A DNA stretch of 64,000 bases from Suilimivivens sp009774465 (lineage in GTDB: Bacteria; Bacillota; Clostridia; Lachnospirales; Lachnospiraceae). Under the pieces are notes generated by a model, which saw only the letters and a list, made by a program, of their open reading frames with translations, had not been told where the DNA came from and ran no database searches. Position 1 is the stretch's first letter. The number at the start of each line of letters is the position of its first letter. The translations under genes and the position numbers were made by a program. The stretch is taken from positions 65,457 through 129,456 of the forward strand of contig CANDAE010000010.1 of the NCBI GenBank assembly GCA_947382645.1, given 5' to 3'. Below, piece after piece: positions 53,135 to 61,668 of the stretch.

Positions 53135-53320
53135 TCAAACTGTCATATACTGGCTCGCTCCCGTATTATATCCGACAACATTATAGCTATAAGAGATATC
53201 CACACTTTTTAAAATTGTACATTTTTTTATTTTATTTGCTTCATCTTCCGGTGACTTATATGTTTCTAATTTAGTCTGCCCAACAATCTGTGCATATTCT
53301 TCAAAATAATTTCTATCCAT
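53135..53320 (-). CDS. Small protein partnered with the SDH-type protease
   Basis: 61 residues from the ATG at 53320, preceded by GGGGGT; the upstream frame extends six codons into the protease stop region. Sequence: an acidic, aromatic N-terminus (MDRNYFEEYAQIVGQ), a charged middle (KSPEDEANKIKKC) and a Tyr/Ser-rich C-terminal tail (ISYSYNVVGYNTGASQY). No family recognised. It lies 14 bases after the protease gene and before a shared terminator. It might be a substrate or regulator of the protease (inference). Confidence 0.6.
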   Translation of the reverse strand: MDRNYFEEYAQIVGQTKLETYKSPEDEANKIKKCTILKSVDISYSYNVVGYNTGASQYMTV

Positions 53321-53334
53321 ACTTTTACCCCCAG

Positions 53335-54249
53335 TCATCTTTTTACCTGATTTGTAATCATAGCAATTCCTTTATGATTTTCTACAACTTTTAAAGCCGC
53401 ATAATTTGCAAACACATTCATATAAGAATGATGTATTGTTAATACACAATCCTGCAAATCTTTACACTGGTCAATACTATTATTATCCAGTCCTTCTAAA
53501 GGTATTACATTAACTCCAATTTTTTTTAAATCATTTATGTGTATGTGCCTTGCATGAGAATAAGTATTGTTGTGGCTGGACAAATATGCAACTACTCTGG
53601 ATGCATCGACATCCGGACTTTCTGAATCAACAAACATATTTTCCATCAACCATGTTTTTACCATCTCTTCGGACCAGTCAATCGCTTTTTTACAATCACC
53701 AAGAAATGTAGGATGATATTTTCTAATAATATTTGCCCATAAGCTGGCACTTTCAGGATTATTTTTTATATCTTCAAGCGCCGTATTAAATTCTTCCAAT
53801 ACAGCGGCACAGGACATTCCTCCAAATTGAGGATCTATAGGCCCCAAATTGGATTGCTTTCCCATTACAATTTCTTTCGCTGCTAAAGAAATCATTGTTC
53901 CGGCGGACATTGCAATTTGTGGAATAAATACACGGATATCATTGCCAAACAAACTTTTCAAATAATATACTAAAGATTCCGTTGCTGCTATATTGCCTCC
54001 TGGCGTATGAAGTATTAAATCCAGTCCCAAACTTCTATCTAATCCATGCGCCGCCTGCATAAATGCATTTTTATCACTGTCTTCTATACCAGTTCCATCA
54101 ATGTCCGGTTTCTGTATAAACGCAGAATAATATGCGATAATATTTCTCCCAGTATACTTATACATAATATCCAAATACTTACGCCTTACACTATCATATG
54201 GATTTGGAACGCTGTTTATTTCTTTTATAACCTGTTCCCAATTTGGCAT
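53335..54249 (-). CDS. SDH-type Clp-fold serine protease
   Basis: 304 residues, lacking a signal peptide or membrane helix. The Clp/crotonase fold is visible: DLILHTPGGNIAATESLVYYL (oxyanion-loop glycines), then IPQIAMSAGTMISLAA with the nucleophile Ser (MSAGT) near 115. LGPIDPQFGG, with its Asp, and a later His-rich SHARHIHI segment can complete a Ser-Asp-His centre, as in the SDH_sah serine-dehydrogenase-proteinase family. It is a soluble relative of signal-peptide peptidase A. It overlaps the upstream frame of a small protein gene and has a strong promoter beside DnaA-box-like repeats. Confidence 0.82.
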   Translation of the reverse strand: MPNWEQVIKEINSVPNPYDSVRRKYLDIMYKYTGRNIIAYYSAFIQKPDIDGTGIEDSDKNAFMQAAHGLDRSLGLDLILHTPGGNIAATESLVYYLKSLFGNDIRVFIPQIAMSAGTMISLAAKEIVMGKQSNLGPIDPQFGGMSCAAVLEEFNTALEDIKNNPESASLWANIIRKYHPTFLGDCKKAIDWSEEMVKTWLMENMFVDSESPDVDASRVVAYLSSHNNTYSHARHIHINDLKKIGVNVIPLEGLDNNSIDQCKDLQDCVLTIHHSYMNVFANYAALKVVENHKGIAMITNQVKR

Positions 54250-54294
54250 TTTGAATTTTCCTTTGTAATTTTCTTCTCTCGCACCTTTTTGTTT

Positions 54295-54322
54295 ATTATA
54301 TCACATTTTTCATGCAATTCAA
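54295..54322 (-). promoter_or_regulatory. Promoter of the SDH-protease operon
   Basis: On the minus strand TTGAAT, a 16-base spacer and TATAAT, with TG one base upstream of the -10 (extended -10), about 46 bases before the protease start. Confidence 0.7.
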
Positions 54323-54326
54323 TAAT

Positions 54327-54359
54327 TTGTGGATAATCTTGTGGACAAATTGTGGATAC
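54327..54359. promoter_or_regulatory. Three phased DnaA-box-like repeats
   Basis: TTGTGGATAA (54327-54336), TTGTGGACAA (54339-54348) and TTGTGGATAC (54350-54359) are near-identical 10-mers at 12- and 11-bp intervals, about one helical turn. The first contains the perfect DnaA box TTATCCACA on the minus strand; the other two each differ by one base in that 9-mer. They lie just upstream of the protease promoter -35 and next to the MATE stop. They could be a DnaA-binding regulatory site or a titration site; by themselves they do not make an origin. Confidence 0.55.
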
Positions 54360-54371
54360 ATTAACATACTT

Positions 54372-55721
54372 TTACTTACCAACGTTTATTTTAACCGCCC
54401 CTTTCTTCCAGGGCCCTTTCCCATAAAATCTTACCGAAAGCACCGTTGCAACCGACCAGCCAATCGGCCATGCACACCAGATTCCTATATATCCAACCTG
54501 TGGTGCAAGCACCTTTGCCAGCACTACCCGCAGAATCAGATCTGTAAATGTTGCAATCATAAAATTCTTCATAAGGCCACCGCCTCTTAAAATACCGTCT
54601 GCAACCAGTTTTACCGATACCACAAAGTAAAAGGGTGCCACAATATATAAAAACTTTGTTCCAGATGCCAAAGCAAGTTCCGTCGGTTCATTCATAAAGA
54701 AATTCACAAGCACTCTGCCTGCGGTCAAATATAATAGCACAATTGGAATACAAATCATCCAGACCATTTTCACCCCTGCTTTAAATCCCTCCTTCACTCT
54801 TGGCATAATTCCTGCACCAATATTCTGTGCCGCATAATTGGATACGCCATTTGCAAGGGTGGTAAAAGATGTAATCACCAGATTATTCAGTTTAATGGCG
54901 GCAGAGTACCCGGCAATTACCCCGGAGCCAAAACCGTTTATTACGCTTTGAATCACTATATTTCCAATTGAGATAAAGCTCTGCTGCAAAATGCTTGGAA
55001 CTGCAATAACCACAATCTTTTTAAACACATCAAAGGAAAAAATCGGAATCTTTTCTTCCACATGAATTCCGGCAAGCCTTTTTAATACTACTACAATCGC
55101 CAGCACACAACTGATGCCCTGACATAGAAAGGTTGCCCATGCCACACCTGCCACTCCCATATCAAATCCACAGACAAACCAGATATCTACAAGAATGTTG
55201 GAGGTAGAGGAAACTGCAAGAAAAATAAAAGGCGTTCTGGAATCTCCCAGTGCGGAAAAAATTCCCGTTGCAATGTTATAGAAAAACAGGAAAGGAAGTC
55301 CCCACACATAAATGTCCAAATATAACTTTGAATCATCAAAAATTTCCGCAGGCGTATGAATCAATGCAAGAAGATTGTCACAGCATAATATTCCAAACAG
55401 CATCAAAACTGCACATAAAACCGCACTTGATATAAAAGTGGTATAAACAGCCGCCTTCATATCCTTAAACTTTTTTGCACCAAAAAACTGGGAAACTACT
55501 ACGGAACAACCGATATTGCATCCAAAAGCAAATGCAATAAAAATCAGCGTGATCTCATAACTGTTTCCCACTGCTGCCAGCGCCTTTTCACCAACAAATT
55601 TCCCTGCTATAAGACTGTCTGCAATATTGTATAACTGCTGAAAAACAATGCTTCCAAATAAAGGCAGACAAAACTTCCACAACACCGTCTCCGGTTTTCC
55701 TACCGTAAGATCCTTGTTCAT
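54372..55721 (-). CDS. MATE-family efflux transporter
   Basis: 449 residues from the ATG at 55721, which has GGAG 9 bases upstream; the frame from 55736 starts too near the promoter and has no site. Twelve predicted helices in two six-helix halves. Typical segments are LWKFCLPLFGSIVFQQLYNIADSLIAGKFVGEKALAAVG at the N-terminus and GWSVATVLSVRFYGKGPWKKG near the end. It belongs to the DinF/NorM-like MATE class, a proton- or sodium-coupled exporter of cationic drugs or metabolites. Its own promoter lies at 55752-55780. Confidence 0.93.
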   Translation of the reverse strand: MNKDLTVGKPETVLWKFCLPLFGSIVFQQLYNIADSLIAGKFVGEKALAAVGNSYEITLIFIAFAFGCNIGCSVVVSQFFGAKKFKDMKAAVYTTFISSAVLCAVLMLFGILCCDNLLALIHTPAEIFDDSKLYLDIYVWGLPFLFFYNIATGIFSALGDSRTPFIFLAVSSTSNILVDIWFVCGFDMGVAGVAWATFLCQGISCVLAIVVVLKRLAGIHVEEKIPIFSFDVFKKIVVIAVPSILQQSFISIGNIVIQSVINGFGSGVIAGYSAAIKLNNLVITSFTTLANGVSNYAAQNIGAGIMPRVKEGFKAGVKMVWMICIPIVLLYLTAGRVLVNFFMNEPTELALASGTKFLYIVAPFYFVVSVKLVADGILRGGGLMKNFMIATFTDLILRVVLAKVLAPQVGYIGIWCAWPIGWSVATVLSVRFYGKGPWKKGAVKINVGK

Positions 55722-55751
55722 CCTCGTCATCTCCATTTACTTTTTTTAGCC

Positions 55752-55780
55752 ATTATACCCTGATTGCATCAGCATGTAAA
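55752..55780 (-). promoter_or_regulatory. Sigma-A promoter of the MATE gene
   Basis: On the minus strand TTTACA, a 17-base spacer and TATAAT lie about 31 bases upstream of the MATE start and just after the bile salt hydrolase stop. Confidence 0.75.
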
Positions 55781-55790
55781 ATATATCTTT

Positions 55791-56765
55791 TTAATTCTGC
55801 ATATGAATCTGCTCCTCTTTAATCACCTGATATCTTATTAATTTACTGCTTTCCAAATCTTCTTTATGCATATTCACTCCGGTAATCTGATGGTTGTCAT
55901 AAGAAGTATAATAATAAATCCCTCTGCTGGCGTTACAGCATGAAGTATAAATGGTAATTTCATATTTTCCATTTTCAAGTTCGCAGCATCCTCTCTGCTG
56001 ATCTACGGAATTGAGAATATGAAAAAACTGACTGACGCTTTCCGCTTCCCCATCTCCTGAAGCAGAATTCATTTTTACAAACGCCGCCCTGACAAATCTT
56101 GACTGGGATGACAAATCTCCGGGAAGTCCTATTGCACCCATACCCCGTCCGTATTCTTCCAGACTAAGCCCTTTGGCAAACCTGTTTTCCGGCGGTTTGG
56201 CCGATAAGTTCATATAGTTGCTCAACATAAGCATCTGTATGTCAAAAGGCGGGTTATTAGTCAGAACGCCTACAGGGTTATCATATACTTTAATCCCTTC
56301 TTTTACCGGCTCCACCGTTATGCTTTCATTCTTATCTGAAATCATATAATGAAGCTGTGCAAGGGGCAGTTTTTCATTAAAAGAAACATTCAGCATATTT
56401 ACTTTTTCAATTAGCACCCGAGCTTCCCTTACATTTGCACACTGACACAAAACCCAGGGAATAAATTCAAATTGCGCTATGTTATCTTTCTCTTTCTGAC
56501 TTTTTTTATAAAATGCATTTCCTACAAAGTTTAATCCTGCCATTCCCAGCCCTTTTTCATTTACAGCATCATAATACAAAGGATACCCTTCCATCACACA
56601 GGACATGCCAATCATTGCGAAGTGATTATTTATCGTCTCTTTTTCAATAAAATGAAAGGGATAATTCCGGGGTGTGACCACCACCTCATCCCCATATGAA
56701 AAATCATAGTCCAATGTACGTCCAAAATAAAAATCTTTAGTCTGATAGGTTGCTGCCGTACACAT
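55791..56765 (-). CDS. Bile salt hydrolase (choloylglycine hydrolase family)
   Basis: 324 residues from the ATG at 56765 (AAGGAG upstream); this start matters because Cys2, exposed when Met1 is removed, is the nucleophile (MCTAATY). Arg16 and Asp19 in FGRTLDYDF, Asn in VLTNNPPFD (about 173) and Arg in SSQSRFVRAAF (about 223) complete the active site, and AVNEKGLGMAGLNF and GLPGDLSSQSRF closely match characterised clostridial bile salt hydrolases. It removes glycine or taurine from conjugated bile acids in the cytoplasm. The missing bulky loop positions cannot rule out penicillin V acylase activity. It lies 35 bases after the DeoR gene and is probably co-transcribed with it. Confidence 0.88.
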   Translation of the reverse strand: MCTAATYQTKDFYFGRTLDYDFSYGDEVVVTPRNYPFHFIEKETINNHFAMIGMSCVMEGYPLYYDAVNEKGLGMAGLNFVGNAFYKKSQKEKDNIAQFEFIPWVLCQCANVREARVLIEKVNMLNVSFNEKLPLAQLHYMISDKNESITVEPVKEGIKVYDNPVGVLTNNPPFDIQMLMLSNYMNLSAKPPENRFAKGLSLEEYGRGMGAIGLPGDLSSQSRFVRAAFVKMNSASGDGEAESVSQFFHILNSVDQQRGCCELENGKYEITIYTSCCNASRGIYYYTSYDNHQITGVNMHKEDLESSKLIRYQVIKEEQIHMQN

Positions 56766-56800
56766 AATTCTCTCTCCTTCCAATATTTCATATCCCAGGT

Positions 56801-57547
56801 CTAATACACCAGCGAAAGACTGCTGGGTATATTTTTAATCACTTCCTCCTGGGGTTTTTTGTCTGTAATAATCATATCAATTTCATCTGAAGAAAAACAT
56901 TTATAAGAATAAACAAGCCCTATTTTTGTATGATCACATAATAAAATCTTTTTGGTTGAATTTCGATACATCGCTCTTTTTAACTCCACCGAATCCTCAT
57001 TGGTCTCACTGGTTCCATGATCCGCCGAAAAGCCGCTGCAGGAAAAAAAGAATACGTCCGCGTAACGCTTGGAGATCATATTAAGCGCAGGCGTTCCATG
57101 CATCGTTACATTGTTTTTGATCTGTCCCCCTGTAGCAAAAACCTGAATCGTCTGCTGTTCCGCAAGTTCATACACAATCTGAAGGCCGTTTGTAATTATA
57201 TTCAGATCATGAAAATTACTTAAATACTTGATAAGACATGCTGCCGTAGAACTGGAATCAATGAAAATAGTCATTGCGTCATGTATATACTGAACCGCTA
57301 AATTTGCAATATAATGCTTTTCGCTGATATTACGATTATTGCGCAAATGAAAAGGTGAGTCATTACTGATACCGTTAAAATGCATTGCGCCCCCGTGCGT
57401 CCGTTTAATCTTTTGATTTTCCGCCAGCGCCGCCAGCTCCCTGCGTATGGTCGCGCCGCTGCAAAACAGTGTTTTACTTAAAAATTCCACGGAAACAAAT
57501 CCATTTTCATCAAGGAGTTCTAAAATCTTTTGCTGCCTTTCCTTCAT
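56801..57547 (-). CDS. DeoR-family transcriptional regulator
   Basis: 248 residues. The N-terminal HTH (1-55) reads KILELLDENGFVSVEFLSKT followed by SGATIRRELAALAENQKIKRTHGGA, the DeoR signature. The C-terminal sensor domain has IFIDSSSTAACLIKYL, the NIITNGLQIV strand, and the later LLCDHTKIG typical of sugar-phosphate-responsive DeoR proteins. Divergent from the aldolase/transporter operon, it is likely to repress that operon and respond to a phosphorylated intermediate. GAAAGG lies before the ATG. Confidence 0.92.
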   Translation of the reverse strand: MKERQQKILELLDENGFVSVEFLSKTLFCSGATIRRELAALAENQKIKRTHGGAMHFNGISNDSPFHLRNNRNISEKHYIANLAVQYIHDAMTIFIDSSSTAACLIKYLSNFHDLNIITNGLQIVYELAEQQTIQVFATGGQIKNNVTMHGTPALNMISKRYADVFFFSCSGFSADHGTSETNEDSVELKRAMYRNSTKKILLCDHTKIGLVYSYKCFSSDEIDMIITDKKPQEEVIKNIPSSLSLVY

Positions 57548-57678
57548 AACTTTTCCTTTCTTTTTTACTTTTATTCCTGCTTAGTTCAGGATATTTCTTA
57601 CTAACATGATCATTTTTAAGAATAATATTGAGCACTTTAGATTTATTTCTTTCAAATGCGCATATTTTGCGCCATACA

Positions 57679-57706
57679 TTGACTAATATCACTCATAACA
57701 TATAAT
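57679..57706 (+). promoter_or_regulatory. Promoter of the aldolase/transporter operon
   Basis: TTGACT (57679-57684), a 16-base spacer and TATAAT (57701-57706). The palindrome GACCGGTC (57715-57722) lies just downstream, near the start point, where a DeoR-type repressor could act. A second small repeat, GCAGT/ACTGC, follows at about 57753-57768. Confidence 0.7.
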
Positions 57707-57795
57707 ATAATTAACGACCGGTCAATTGCAATAGAATTTTAATTCTTATATGGCAGTTTTTATACTGCTATTATAAACAAGCAGGAGATAAAGTT

Positions 57796-58788
57796 ATGTA
57801 CAAGTACAAAGATTTTGGTTTTTCTGATGCAAAAGAAATGCTGAAAGATGCCTATGATAATCGTTATGCCCTGCCTTCGCTAAATTATATAGCGGAAGAA
57901 CAGCTAAATGCGATTATTGATGCCATTTTAGAAAACAACTCTCCTACAATCATTATGGTAGCTCCAAAGCATTGCCGGCAATTTGAAACTGGAATGCTGG
58001 TGCGTATGGCACAGGCCGGTGTTGAAAGATTACGACAATGCAAAAACGACTCTCCTGTTGCACTACACTTAGATCATGGAAGTACTTTCGAGGATTGTAA
58101 GCTGGCAATAGATAATGGCTTCTCCTCCGTAATGATCGATGGGAGCAGGTTAAGCCTTGAGGACAATATTAAGCTGACCAGGGAAGTTGTTGAGTATGCC
58201 CACCCCAGAGGAGTAGCTGTTGAAGGTGAAGTGGGAGCATTATCAGGATTTGAAGATCTTGACGAAAAAAAGGAAGGACAAGAGACTGATAATATTTTCA
58301 CCGATCCTGAGGATGCCCGAACATTTATTAAATCCACAGGTGTGGACGCACTGGCTGTTTCTGTAGGGACCATACACGGGTTGGACAAATCCATTGCAGG
58401 AAATATGACCTTTTCAGGTCTGCGATATGACATAATAAAACGAATTGAAGAATTAGTACCTGATTTTCCTCTGGTTCTTCACGGATGTTCCGCCCTGCCG
58501 GATGAATACATTAAAATGTTCAATCAGTACAATGGCAAAATTGAAGCTGCTGTAGGCGTCCCTGATGAAAGCATAATAAAGGCAGTTAAAACAGCAATAT
58601 GTAAAATCAACATTGCATCCGACGGATGGATACCATCAACTGCTATCACAAGAAAAGTTCTTGCAGAACATCCTGAAGTGATAGACAGCAGATTGTACAG
58701 AGAAATTATCCGCAGAGAATTAAAACCCATTTATCAGCACAAAATGGATATATGCGGCAGTACTATGAAAACAAAACAAGGAGGCTAA
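57796..58788 (+). CDS. Class II (zinc) ketose-bisphosphate aldolase
   Basis: 330 residues. Zinc ligands and catalytic residues are in place: VALHLDHG (catalytic Asp and zinc His, about 92-97), VEGEVG (Glu), SVGTIHG (zinc His, about 190) and LVLHGCSALPDE (zinc His, about 225), with MIDGSRLSLEDNI and CKINIASD supporting the fold. It cleaves a phosphorylated ketose to dihydroxyacetone phosphate plus an aldehyde. Compared with housekeeping FBA, the acceptor side is different and an acidic insertion (EDLDEKKEGQETDN) is present, suggesting a special substrate. It is the first gene of the operon; AGGAG precedes the ATG. Confidence 0.9.
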   Translation: MYKYKDFGFSDAKEMLKDAYDNRYALPSLNYIAEEQLNAIIDAILENNSPTIIMVAPKHCRQFETGMLVRMAQAGVERLRQCKNDSPVALHLDHGSTFEDCKLAIDNGFSSVMIDGSRLSLEDNIKLTREVVEYAHPRGVAVEGEVGALSGFEDLDEKKEGQETDNIFTDPEDARTFIKSTGVDALAVSVGTIHGLDKSIAGNMTFSGLRYDIIKRIEELVPDFPLVLHGCSALPDEYIKMFNQYNGKIEAAVGVPDESIIKAVKTAICKINIASDGWIPSTAITRKVLAEHPEVIDSRLYREIIRRELKPIYQHKMDICGSTMKTKQGG

Positions 58789-58844
58789 ATCCTCTGCTCC
58801 TGCAAGGGCAGTCGCATTTTGCTTCGCAAAACAAGGAGGATTGT

Positions 58845-60008
58845 ATGAAAAAGAAATTATTAGCATTACTTATGACAACAGTTATGATATTAACCTGCGT
58901 TGGCTGTGGAGGCAGCAAAACAGAAAATGAAGCGCCTAAAACAGATACAGCGCAGTCCGAAACACAGACAGATACCCAGGAGGTTTCCACAGAAACTGCT
59001 GATGAGGCCCCGTCGGGTGAACAGATGTCAATTGAAATTGCTGCAACAGCCGGCGGTCTTCAGGGCTTTCCAATTTACATTGCGCAGAAAAATGGCTGGT
59101 TTGAAGAAGAAAATTTAAATGTAAATGTTACTTTTTATGAAAATGGGCCTGTTCAGGTAGAAGCAATCTCCACCTGGGATCTTGCCACTACAGGTATCGG
59201 CGGTATTCTGGCCGGCGTAATCGGCTATGATGCGAAGATCATTGCATCCTCCAACACCGACAACGGTACCCAGACAATTTATGTACGTCCCGATTCCGCC
59301 ATAGCAGCAGCCGGTCAGGGAAATAATACATTAAATGAGGCAATTTATGGGGATGCTGATTCCTGGAAGGGTTCTAAAGTTCTCTGCTCCGCCGGAACAG
59401 TATTACAGTATATGCTGATTAAGGTTCTTGACGGTTTTGGACTTACCATTGATGATGTTGAATTTGTGGGCATGGATACTCCTACCACCAATTCCGCTTT
59501 CCTTGCAGGAGAAGGAGATGTTGCAGTACTAACAGGTGTTGTTTCCTTTGACGCAGATAAAGCTGACTATGTGCTTGCTGCAAATGGCGCAACCTCTGAT
59601 GCCGGACTTGATGGTGTTGTAATTGCAAATAATAATTCCGTAGAGACAAAGCATGATGAAATTGTCGCTTTTCTGAAAGCTTACCTTAAAGCGGTAGAAT
59701 GGATTGACGCTCACAAAGGCGAAGAAGAAACTGTAAATGATCTCGTAACTTTCTATGAAGAATCAGGTAAAACTACTTCTGCAGAAGCCGCTCAAATTAT
59801 TTTAAACAGTGAGACTTATTACTCTCTTGATGATAATTACAATATGCTGCACACTGTAAAGGACGGAGATACTTATGTAACAATAGAACAACGTATTGTA
59901 GACGTGCTTGAATTCTTTATCTCTGCAGGCAACTATCAGGAAGGTGATGACGAACGTTTTGTAGGACATGTTGACGCTTCCTTTGTAGACGAGATCTGTG
60001 GAAAGTAA
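58845..60008 (+). CDS. NMT1/SsuA-type substrate-binding lipoprotein
   Basis: 387 residues from the ATG at 58845 (AAGGAGG upstream). The lipoprotein signal MKKKLLALLMTTVMILTCVGC has cysteine at about 21, followed by an acidic Thr/Glu-rich linker (30-65). The mature domain begins IEIAATAGGLQGFPIYIAQKNGWFEEENLNV, the pattern of NMT1/THI5, nitrate, taurine and aliphatic sulfonate binding proteins. It is not of the sugar-binding type expected beside an aldolase and a kinase. It delivers the unknown substrate to the permeases encoded next. Confidence 0.85.
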   Translation: MKKKLLALLMTTVMILTCVGCGGSKTENEAPKTDTAQSETQTDTQEVSTETADEAPSGEQMSIEIAATAGGLQGFPIYIAQKNGWFEEENLNVNVTFYENGPVQVEAISTWDLATTGIGGILAGVIGYDAKIIASSNTDNGTQTIYVRPDSAIAAAGQGNNTLNEAIYGDADSWKGSKVLCSAGTVLQYMLIKVLDGFGLTIDDVEFVGMDTPTTNSAFLAGEGDVAVLTGVVSFDADKADYVLAANGATSDAGLDGVVIANNNSVETKHDEIVAFLKAYLKAVEWIDAHKGEEETVNDLVTFYEESGKTTSAEAAQIILNSETYYSLDDNYNMLHTVKDGDTYVTIEQRIVDVLEFFISAGNYQEGDDERFVGHVDASFVDEICGK

Positions 60009-60042
60009 ACAGGTATTCTAAAAAGACATGGGGTTAGGATAA

Positions 60043-60867
60043 ATGGAAAATAAAATGAATGATTTGAAAAAATTGCAGCTTGAAAATAAAAAGGCAGAAA
60101 ACCGCAATACATTTAAGCTCAGGATGCTTACTGTTATCACGATCATATTATTTTTCGGGATCTGGCAGTTTGTAGTGGATCAGGGCATTGTAGATTCCCG
60201 CACACTGCCTTCCCCTGTCAAAATATACGAGACTTTTCTTGTAAAACTGACCAAAAAGGCGCCTGATGGTAATCTGCTGTCCACAAATATTTTAGCAAGC
60301 TTACAGGTTTCTCTTTACGGATTCTTTTCTGCAGTTATCATTGGTGTACCTTTAGGACTTTTAATGGGCTGGTACAAAATAATGGATAAAACTTTAACGC
60401 CGATTTTTGAAATTATCCGCCCTATTCCGCCAATTGCATGGATTCCCATTGTTGTTGTCTGGATGGGCGTGGGATTAAGCGCAAAGGTTCTGATTATTTT
60501 CTTTTCCGCTTTTGTGCCCTGCGTCATAAACTCCTACACAGGAATACAACTGACAAACAAAACTTTTATCAATGTCTCTCAAACCTTTGGCGCAAATAAT
60601 TTTACTACCTTTATAAGGGTTGGAGTTCCCTCCTCCCTTCCTATGGTAATGACCGGTATCAAAATAGCCCTTGGGAACTCATGGTCAACACTGGTTGCTG
60701 CGGAAATGCTAGCCGCATCCGCAGGATTAGGCTTTATGATTCAGATGGGGCGTCAGTTTGCCCGGGCGGATGTAGTTGTGCTTGGTATGGTTCTCATAGG
60801 CGTTTTAGGAGCTGTTTTATCATTTATATTTTCATCACTGGAAAAATACCTTCTGCGTTGGAAATAA
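60043..60867 (+). CDS. ABC transporter permease 1 (SsuC/TauC type)
   Basis: 274 residues. An N-terminal charged tail of about 30 residues precedes six membrane helices. The EAA-type loop reads NVSQTFGANNFTTFIRVGVPSSLP (about 177-200), and PIFEIIRPIPPIAWIPIVVVWMGVG is the classic segment of this permease family. It shares that segment with the next gene, so the channel is likely a heterodimer. The gap to the lipoprotein gene is 34 bases. Confidence 0.9.
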   Translation: MENKMNDLKKLQLENKKAENRNTFKLRMLTVITIILFFGIWQFVVDQGIVDSRTLPSPVKIYETFLVKLTKKAPDGNLLSTNILASLQVSLYGFFSAVIIGVPLGLLMGWYKIMDKTLTPIFEIIRPIPPIAWIPIVVVWMGVGLSAKVLIIFFSAFVPCVINSYTGIQLTNKTFINVSQTFGANNFTTFIRVGVPSSLPMVMTGIKIALGNSWSTLVAAEMLAASAGLGFMIQMGRQFARADVVVLGMVLIGVLGAVLSFIFSSLEKYLLRWK

Positions 60868-60894
60868 GAGCTGAAATAGAAAGGAGAAATAAGT

Positions 60895-61668
60895 TTGGAA
60901 CAATATACAAAGAAAAAAATAATATATCAAATACTGCCTCTGCTTTCTGTATCTGCGCTGATTCTTGCCTGGATTATTTTTTCTTATTCAACAGGAGGAA
61001 TTATATTTCCGGCCCCAATATCCGTCTTTCAAAGGGTTCTTAAAACCTTTGAAACTCCAATTGCCAATATGACAATCATTGGCCATACGCTGATCAGTTT
61101 AAAAAGAGTTTTAATCGGCTTACTTGTAAGCTGTGTTTCAGGGATCAGCATTGGAATACTGGTAGGCAGTAACAAGTATCTGAAAGCCACAATCGGAAGT
61201 TTTCTGGAAATTTTCAGGCCAATCCCCCCTATTGCCTGGATACCTATTATGATTATGTGGTTTGGAATAGGCGAACTGCCAAAGGTACTTTTAATTGTAC
61301 TGGGTTCCTTCTTTCCGGTTATGTTAAATACTGCCTCCGGTATTTTACTCGTAAACAAAATTAATTTAGATGTAGGACAAATTTTTGGAGGAAATAAACT
61401 CAGTATTTTAAAGGAAATTATACTGCCTACAGCCCTGCCTTCTATATTTTCCGGCATAAGAACTTCCGTAAGCTGCGGTTGGACAGTAGTTCTTGCCGCC
61501 GAAATGATGGGCGCACAGCAGGGACTTGGACTTTTAGTTATGAAGGGCTGGGGCATTAACGATATGGCATTGGTACTTGGCGCAGTCATCATTATTGCCA
61601 TTATCGGCGCATTGTTTTCGTACTTACTTAAAAAAGCAGAAAGGTTGTTGATGCCGTGGAACAGATAA
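60895..61668 (+). CDS. ABC transporter permease 2 (SsuC/TauC type)
   Basis: 257 residues, with a TTG start after AAAGGAGAAATAAG. The same architecture as permease 1: six helices, FRPIPPIAWIPIMIMWFGIG, the EAA-like DVGQIFGGNKLSILKEIILPTALP, and AAEMMGAQQGLGLLV near the end. The overlap of 13 bases with the first ATPase gene indicates coupling. Two different permeases in this family are less usual than a homodimer and suggest an asymmetric transporter. Confidence 0.9.
   Translation: MEQYTKKKIIYQILPLLSVSALILAWIIFSYSTGGIIFPAPISVFQRVLKTFETPIANMTIIGHTLISLKRVLIGLLVSCVSGISIGILVGSNKYLKATIGSFLEIFRPIPPIAWIPIMIMWFGIGELPKVLLIVLGSFFPVMLNTASGILLVNKINLDVGQIFGGNKLSILKEIILPTALPSIFSGIRTSVSCGWTVVLAAEMMGAQQGLGLLVMKGWGINDMALVLGAVIIIAIIGALFSYLLKKAERLLMPWNR

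Noticed and set aside
57548..57692. Minus-strand extension upstream of the DeoR gene
   Set aside because: The extra frame is lysine/arginine-rich intergenic AT sequence; the DeoR start at 57547 has a good binding site and a typical N-terminus.
61029..61601. Minus-strand open frame (190 codons) opposite the second permease
   Set aside because: It mirrors the permease codons, lacks a binding site and has a low-complexity composition typical of an antisense frame.
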